Assembly (NCBI GenBank): GCA_025463965.1
Contig: JAODBN010000434.1
Coordinates: 1 to 7,538 of the forward strand
DNA length: 7,538 nucleotides
From: Acidimicrobiaceae bacterium
Lineage (GTDB): Bacteria; Actinomycetota; Acidimicrobiia; Acidimicrobiales; Bog-793
Reading direction: 5' to 3'
In this document: piece by piece, positions 4,387 to 7,538 of the stretch
How positions within the stretch are numbered: the first letter of the stretch is position 1
How the letters are laid out: every line of letters starts with the position of its first letter
Notes under the pieces: model-generated
Database searches by the model: none
What the model saw: only the letters and a program-made list of their open reading frames with translations
Told to the model about the DNA's origin: nothing
Program-made: the position numbers and the translations under genes

Positions 4387-4681
4387 ACTCTCTCTGACCC
4401 CTTGCCGGAATTACCCGGTGTCATATCACAAAGCATTTAGGTACGACGTAATTGGAATCGGATCCGGCCGTAGGTGGTAAATAGAACGTGTGGCGTGATC
4501 ACCTTGACCACCTAGATCACGGAACCTCTCAAGCGCGTATCGTCGATGCACAGGGAAGCCTGGCACCTCGAGTCGCGTCTTAAGTCTGAGCTGCGGGGCT
4601 AGCCCGCTGGCTTTGACGAGGTTCGCCGGATTTCCAATTGCCTATTTGCTTCAACCTGATTCAAAGAAAGTCTGTTTCATC
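4387..4681. other. Non-coding stretch rich in inverted repeats
   Basis: About 295 bases without a supportable gene. A second CGGAATTACYCGG hairpin (4405-4418) echoes the one at 4343-4355. TAGGTGGT (4471-4478) is the exact complement of ACCACCTA (4507-4514), which lies in the loop of the 7-bp stem CGTGATC (4494-4500) / GATCACG (4515-4521). Further hairpins are CAGG/CCTG near 4550 and GCGGG/CCCGC near 4593-4607. An 18-codon frame at 4546 lacks a ribosome binding site. No tRNA T-arm is visible. A structured RNA or protein-binding region is possible. Confidence 0.5.
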
Positions 4682-4981
4682 ATGTCGTCGCTTTCACTCC
4701 AGTCCCTCACGACCGTATCCCTGGCTTCACTCTGGGGAAAGCTTCGTTCCGCGCTGCTTCCCGATGCGGACCCTGTACCGCAAGCGGACATTGGGCTACC
4801 GCCGGCCTGCCTGTGCCCGTCCCTGCTGCCGATCGGCACTCCGGTGGTCTGGAACGGAGAGAAGGCCTGGATCCATTCCGCCGAGCTCTCCTATGGACCC
4901 AATTGCTTCTATGACATCCGGCTGTACTCGAACGGCCAGCTGATCCTGGGAGTTTGGGAAGGCGACCTCGAGCGCCAGTAG
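4682..4981 (+). CDS. Small hypothetical protein with SH3-like C-terminal half
   Basis: A 99-residue protein from ATG 4682. The frame is open back to TTG 4613, but that start has no ribosome binding site and adds an unlikely N-terminus; GAAAG about 10 bases before 4682 is weak too. The first 45 residues are Ser/Leu-rich and low in character. The C-terminal half (LPIGTPVVWNGEKAWIHS, then CFYDIRLYSNGQLILGVWEGDLE) reads as alternating beta strands with turns, like a small SH3-type barrel and in style like the protein at 1786. No catalytic residues are evident. It stands apart from its neighbours, after a non-coding stretch of 358 bases. Moderate confidence in coding, low in fold. Confidence 0.65.
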   Translation: MSSLSLQSLTTVSLASLWGKLRSALLPDADPVPQADIGLPPACLCPSLLPIGTPVVWNGEKAWIHSAELSYGPNCFYDIRLYSNGQLILGVWEGDLERQ

Positions 4982-5022
4982 TATTTCTTTAGTATCTGCA
5001 TGCGTTTTCTCTTGCGGTTCGG

Positions 5023-5031
5023 TGATAGAAT
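5023..5031 (+). promoter_or_regulatory. Putative extended -10 element
   Basis: TGATAGAAT fits an extended -10 (TG-N-TAGAAT), with no -35 box at the proper distance. Transcription would start next to the ribosome binding site at 5037, leaving a leader of about 14 bases. The layout resembles that of the motif at 1158. Confidence 0.35.
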
Positions 5032-5035
5032 AGCG

Positions 5036-5052
5036 TAAGGAGGTATTCCTTA
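5036..5052 (+). promoter_or_regulatory. Ribosome binding site inside a perfect inverted repeat
   Basis: AAGGAGGT (5037-5044) is a near-ideal ribosome binding site, 7 bases from ATG 5052. TAAGGA (5036-5041) pairs exactly with TCCTTA (5047-5052) around GGTAT, so the site and the A of the start codon can be masked in a 6-bp hairpin. A 12-codon frame (ATG 5000) ends at TAA 5036-5038, on the edge of this repeat. Translational control is inferred. Confidence 0.5.
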
Positions 5053-5354
5053 TGTTATTTGACGAATTCGATAAAGATTCCAAGTGTTCAGAGTGCGGTA
5101 AAAAAACAAGTGACCTCGCAAGCGGTAAAGTCACCTGTAACCCTTGTGAAAGCATTGTAGAACTACACCTGGCGCAGCTGTCTGCATTCCAGCATTTTGT
5201 TGGAGGGCTGTACTGTTTGTGGAGCTTCGATTTTTCCGGAGTAGTCGTTCAGTTCATGTGGTCAATTCAGCGGCTCACAAAGACTGGCGACTACGGTAAG
5301 GACGGATATTTCACCAACATACTCAACAAATCGTCTCACAAAAACGGGACTTAA
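5052..5354 (+). CDS. Small zinc-ribbon-like protein
   Basis: A 100-residue protein with an ideal ribosome binding site. Residues 12-32 hold two CxxC knuckles (CSEC and CNPC, about 14 residues apart), the pattern of a zinc ribbon, preceded by an acidic N-terminus. The middle (about 45-75: AFQHFVGGLYCLWSFDF, then VVVQFMWSI) is aromatic and hydrophobic, possibly a buried core or a weak membrane contact. The tail is polar and Lys-rich. GC is about 45% over 5041-5340 (hand count) against about 60% in neighbours, suggesting later acquisition. The next gene starts 14 bases after its stop. It may bind nucleic acid or a protein partner; no specific family is recognised. Confidence 0.78.
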   Translation: MLFDEFDKDSKCSECGKKTSDLASGKVTCNPCESIVELHLAQLSAFQHFVGGLYCLWSFDFSGVVVQFMWSIQRLTKTGDYGKDGYFTNILNKSSHKNGT

Positions 5355-5368
5355 CTAAAAAGCAAATT

Positions 5369-6037
5369 ATGGAAAACAAGTACATTCTTCTGATCGACAT
5401 GGACGGCGTCGTCTGCGACTGGTTCGGCCGGCTGGAAGAGATCTATCGAGGTCGATTCCCCGATCGACCGTTCCCTACCCGAGAGGAGGTGATCCAATTC
5501 TACGTCGAGGAAATCTGCCCCGAGGATCATCGCCCAGACGTCCTGGCGATCCCTCGGGAAGCAGGTTTCTACTCCAGCCTCCAGCCGGTCGACGGGGCTC
5601 TGGCGGTGTTGAAGGACATCCAGGAGAATTGCTCGCACTTCATCGAGCCGTTCATCTGCTCGTCCCCGGAGGTCGAATACGAGGCCCTGCTCTGCCACAC
5701 CGAGAAGGCAGCCTGGATTGAGCACTATGCCGGAGCGTGGTGGACGAAGCGTCTCATCCTCACCAAGGACAAGACGGTCGTCCGCGGCCACTTCCTGATC
5801 GACGACAAGCCGACGATCACCGGAGCTATGGCACCGACCTGGGGTCACCTGGTCTTCGATCAGCCTTACAACCGAGACGTCATAGGCAACGGCCGCTTCA
5901 CCTGGACCGACTGGCCTAAGCTGAAGGCCCTTCTGCTCCAGCTCACCGAGCAGAACCGGATCAAGCTCCGCCCTGAGACTCAGTCGATCATCATCGCCCA
6001 GCCGGAGGATGTATGTCGCCTGCAAATAGCGTCCTGA
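5369..6037 (+). CDS. 5'(3')-deoxyribonucleotidase (HAD superfamily)
   Basis: A 222-residue HAD phosphatase of the NT5C type, which removes phosphate from pyrimidine deoxynucleoside monophosphates such as dUMP and dTMP. Motif I is DMDGVVCD (10-17; nucleophile D10, acid/base D12). GFYSSLQPVDGAL follows at 66-78 and motif II ICSS at 96-99. The LTKDKTVV segment (131-138) supplies the motif III lysine (K135), and LIDDKP (143-148) is motif IV with the metal-binding D145/D146. Spacing K135 to D145 matches the mammalian enzymes as I recall them. All catalytic residues are present, so it should be active in the cytoplasm. The ribosome binding site is poor (AAAAAG). Its last 25 bases overlap the DUF3307 gene. 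Confidence 0.92.
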   Translation: MENKYILLIDMDGVVCDWFGRLEEIYRGRFPDRPFPTREEVIQFYVEEICPEDHRPDVLAIPREAGFYSSLQPVDGALAVLKDIQENCSHFIEPFICSSPEVEYEALLCHTEKAAWIEHYAGAWWTKRLILTKDKTVVRGHFLIDDKPTITGAMAPTWGHLVFDQPYNRDVIGNGRFTWTDWPKLKALLLQLTEQNRIKLRPETQSIIIAQPEDVCRLQIAS

Positions 6038-6402
6038 TCCTGCTGACCGCTTTGGCGGTTAAGCACTTCATCTGCGACTTCTGCCTGCAGCCGGCATTCA
6101 TGTACGCCAACAAGGGAAATTGGCGTCATTCCGGCGGCTACATCCACGCTCTGTTTCATGCGTGGACGACCATCATCGTGCTCGGCGCGGTCTTTGGGAT
6201 CAACCAGCTGAACTCGCTGCTGCTCACCATCGGCGCCGCCGAGTTCGTGGCTCACTTCGTCATCGATTATTCAAAGGTGAACATTGGCAAAAAATACGAC
6301 CTGAAGCCTAACAATTCCGAGTGGTTCTGGGTGCTGCTCGGTCTCGACCAGCTGCTCCATGGCCTGACGTATATTGCAATCGCATATTACCTGGTGACTT
6401 AA
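6013..6402 (+). CDS. DUF3307 family membrane protein
   Basis: A 129-residue integral membrane protein with the DUF3307 pattern: KHFICDFCLQ (17-26), a Lys/His-bearing loop, GGYIHALFHAW (41-51), HFVIDYSK (81-88) and LDQLLHGLTYI (111-121). The conserved His and Asp residues (H18, D22, H45, H49, H81, D85, D112, H116) repeat in polar positions near membrane spans, suggesting a metal or ion site, but the family's function is not established to my knowledge. About four hydrophobic segments are seen (roughly 5-17, 50-62, 66-82, 106-127). The start is ATG 6013 with GGAGG 4 bases upstream, inside the nucleotidase gene (25-base overlap). The next gene starts 4 bases after its stop, so the three are probably translationally coupled. 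Confidence 0.92.
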   Translation: MSPANSVLILLTALAVKHFICDFCLQPAFMYANKGNWRHSGGYIHALFHAWTTIIVLGAVFGINQLNSLLLTIGAAEFVAHFVIDYSKVNIGKKYDLKPNNSEWFWVLLGLDQLLHGLTYIAIAYYLVT

Positions 6403-6406
6403 GAAA

Positions 6407-7075
6407 ATGGACGACCTTCCGCATTTCAAAGACGACGATTTCCGCCTGCTCTTCCTCGACATCGATGACGTGCTGAACTCGGTAAAAACCAGCGTCGTCT
6501 ATGGTACGTACCCCTTCCCGTCGACAGTGATAGTGTCGGAGGGACGGGATCCACGAACCGGAGCCGCGACGAATAGCCTGACGCTCTTGGACTCCCCGCC
6601 CGTCCGTGACGTCGGGGCTTTCGATCAGGCCAATATCAAGCTGATCAACAAGCTCTGCAAAGTCACCGATACCCACATCGTTCTATCCTCGTCGTGGAGG
6701 CTCGGCCTCGACGTCGATCAAGTCCGGGAGATGCTCGAGTACATCGGCATCGATTCTAGCCGTGTCATCGGCAGAACTGGCCAAGGGTCGGTGGGTTGGA
6801 ATCGAGGGAGGGAAATTCAGGAGTTCCTGTCCGGGCTTGAAGGGGACATGTCCTATCTCATCGACTGCGGCCTGGTGACCCCGAGCCTCTACGGGAAATC
6901 CTTGAAGCCGAAGTCCTACGTGATCATCGACGATTGCGACGATATGCTCGATGAGCAGAAGGAAGCCAACTTCGTTCATGTCGAGGATCTTGAAGGTTTG
7001 ACCTTGGCGAACGCAGTCGACGCAGGAAAGATATTGACTGACTTCGCGTTTTCGATATACTCTCTGAGTAAATAA
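6407..7075 (+). CDS. HAD-family phosphatase, HAD_SAK (RNA-repair type) like
   Basis: A 222-residue HAD protein unlike the one at 5369. Motif I is LFLDIDDVLNS (15-25; D18, D20), motif II IVLSSSWR (91-98), a basic motif III candidate lies in NRGREI (132-137), and motif IV is YVIIDDCDDM (171-180), followed by FVHVEDLEGLT. The DIDxVLN...LSSSWR...IIDD pattern is that of the HAD domain found in 'Swiss Army Knife' RNA-repair proteins and their free-standing phage relatives. Substrate is unknown; a nucleic-acid end phosphatase is a reasonable guess. An insertion of about 45 residues (26-70, with a GT-rich, Pro-rich stretch) lies after motif I. No ribosome binding site beyond AAGAAA is seen, so coupling to DUF3307 is likely. 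Confidence 0.9.
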   Translation: MDDLPHFKDDDFRLLFLDIDDVLNSVKTSVVYGTYPFPSTVIVSEGRDPRTGAATNSLTLLDSPPVRDVGAFDQANIKLINKLCKVTDTHIVLSSSWRLGLDVDQVREMLEYIGIDSSRVIGRTGQGSVGWNRGREIQEFLSGLEGDMSYLIDCGLVTPSLYGKSLKPKSYVIIDDCDDMLDEQKEANFVHVEDLEGLTLANAVDAGKILTDFAFSIYSLSK

Positions 7076-7105
7076 CTTCGGTTTTATTGGTACAAGCTTA
7101 GTACC
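7071..7105 (+). promoter_or_regulatory. TTCG-tetraloop hairpin and GGTAC inverted repeat
   Basis: At the stop codon, AAC(TTCG)GTT (7074-7083) forms a C-G-closed TTCG tetraloop, extendable by AAT/ATT across a TT bulge. This could mark an mRNA 3' end. Directly after it, GGTAC (7089-7093) and GTACC (7101-7105) are perfect inverted arms around AAGCTTA. The spacing suits a dimeric HTH repressor, and the site lies about 80 bases before the HTH gene. TTGGTACAAG here also resembles the TTGGTATAAG motif at 1009 and 7443. Confidence 0.35.
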
Positions 7106-7182
7106 GTTCAGTCTCTCCTTGGGTGCTTCAAGAGGCTGCATCAATACGATCAACGCACCATTTTTCAAACGAGTGTATTTAA

Positions 7183-7419
7183 ATGGCAACATTGAACCAA
7201 ATCGGTAAGACAATTACCCGCAATACCACCCTGCTCCGCCGTGACGTCTGCATGAACCTGTCGGACATGGAGCGCCTGACCGGCGTCTCGCGTCGTACCC
7301 TCGGCCGCATCGAGAAGGCCCGTGCGGAGCGCCGCACCTACAGCCCGATGCTGAAGACGGTGCTGAAGCTGGCTGAGACCGCCGGCGTCACGGTCGACGA
7401 CTACCTCAAAGCGTTCTGA
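7183..7419 (+). CDS. Cro/C1-type HTH transcriptional regulator
   Basis: A 78-residue single-domain DNA-binding protein. Residues about 25-45 form the helix-turn-helix (NLSDMERLTGVSRRTLGRIE: Gly at the turn, recognition helix SRRTLGRIE). They are followed by KARAERRTYSPMLKTVLKLAETAGVTVDDYL, the last helices of the XRE/Cro fold. No effector or dimerisation domain is attached, so it is probably a small repressor or activator binding as a dimer. The ATG at 7183 has no clear ribosome binding site. The gene sits alone between a 107-base upstream gap holding a GGTAC inverted repeat and a downstream promoter/hairpin element. Leucine is mainly CTG (6 of 10), like the gene at 251. It could regulate itself and the gene that follows. 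Confidence 0.9.
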   Translation: MATLNQIGKTITRNTTLLRRDVCMNLSDMERLTGVSRRTLGRIEKARAERRTYSPMLKTVLKLAETAGVTVDDYLKAF

Positions 7420-7438
7420 TCCGTTCAACAAAAGAACC

Positions 7439-7453
7439 AACTTTGGTATAAGA
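7439..7453 (+). promoter_or_regulatory. Putative extended -10 promoter, repeat copy B
   Basis: AACTTTGGTATAAGA repeats copy A (1007-1019) with one extra T. The extended -10 is TGG-TATAAG (hexamer 7447-7452); a poor -35 candidate TTCAAC lies at 17 bases (7424-7429). It starts 20 bases after the HTH gene and would drive the gene at 7525. Confidence 0.5.
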
Positions 7454-7484
7454 GAATTGTAGAGGGAAATCGCTTCTGCAATTC
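7454..7484 (+). other. Leader hairpin, repeat copy B
   Basis: GAATTGTAGAGG (7454-7465) pairs over all 12 positions (two G-T) with CTTCTGCAATTC (7473-7484) around the loop GAAATCG. It begins 1-2 bases after the TGGTATAAG motif, as the hairpin of copy A does, though most of its pairs differ in sequence from copy A. Confidence 0.5.
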
Positions 7485-7524
7485 AATTCTTCCAAGTTAT
7501 TCTTTTGCTTACACGGGGCTCATT

Positions 7525-7538
7525 ATGGCAATCATGAA
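7525..7538 (+). CDS. Start of a gene cut by the window end
   Basis: ATG GCA ATC ATG AA gives only M-A-I-M before the window ends. A weak GGGG (7515-7518) lies upstream, and the promoter/hairpin element at 7439-7484 gives it a leader. Product unknown; the call rests on context. Confidence 0.45.

Noticed and set aside
4546..4602. 18-codon frame in the non-coding gap
   Set aside because: No ribosome binding site and no recognisable pattern; such frames arise by chance at this length.
4613..4681. TTG start at 4613 for the 4682 gene, and TTGACG (4613-4618) as a -35 box
   Set aside because: There is no ribosome binding site before the TTG, and no -10 box within 16-18 bases of the TTGACG.
4638..4943. 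101-codon + frame overlapping the 4682 gene
   Set aside because: It is rich in Arg/Ser/Pro as expected for an out-of-frame reading of GC-rich coding DNA, and lacks a domain-like pattern; the other frame shows strand-like, conserved-looking segments.
1..7538. CRISPR array, insertion sequence or integrase attachment site
   Set aside because: No regularly spaced repeats, no transposase or integrase and no long terminal repeats are visible on either strand.

Overview
The window looks like part of a tailed double-stranded DNA phage genome, probably a large (jumbo-type) myovirus of a GC-rich Gram-negative host. This rests on: all supported genes on the + strand with gaps mostly under 50 bases; many small proteins of no recognised family; a tRNA gene with an encoded CCA inside a protein operon; and a mix of phage-typical accessory enzymes (duplicated ThyX-like protein, YqeY-like protein, 5'(3')-deoxyribonucleotidase, DUF3307, HAD_SAK-like phosphatase). 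Host and phage lineage are inferred, not proven. GC is about 60% in most genes, with clear AT-richer patches.

Layout. (1) 1-250: a non-coding, tRNA-like region. It has a tRNA D-arm cut by the window edge, a 54-nt cloverleaf-like fold without a T arm, a long stem-loop and a CCA-like end, closed by a strong terminator. (2) 251-937: a single gene for a protein with a Met/Ser-rich tail, followed by a second strong terminator. (3) About 1007-4390: a transcription unit opening with a TGGTATAAG promoter-like motif and long hairpin. It holds a 25-residue membrane peptide, a Cys-rich small protein, tRNA-Leu(GAG), a small membrane protein, an SH3-like small protein, a YqeY-like protein, a tandem-domain ThyX-like thymidylate synthase and an unknown 158-residue protein. 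It ends in weaker hairpins. (4) 4387-4681: non-coding, rich in inverted repeats. (5) 4682-7075: a small SH3-like protein, an AT-rich zinc-ribbon protein with a hairpin over its ribosome binding site, then a tight three-gene cassette: deoxyribonucleotidase, DUF3307 membrane protein, second HAD phosphatase. (6) 7076-7538: a small HTH regulator with an inverted repeat in front, then a second copy of the promoter-plus-hairpin element leading into a gene cut by the window end.

Working together: the ThyX-like enzyme and the deoxyribonucleotidase both act on pyrimidine deoxynucleoside monophosphates, so the phage probably reshapes the nucleotide pool. The YqeY-like protein and the Leu tRNA point to tuning of translation; the tRNA reads CTC, which several genes here favour. 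The most unusual signals are the repeated promoter/hairpin element, the base-composition break inside the ThyX-like gene at its domain boundary, the tRNA-like fold without a T arm, and the occluded ribosome binding site of the zinc-ribbon gene.
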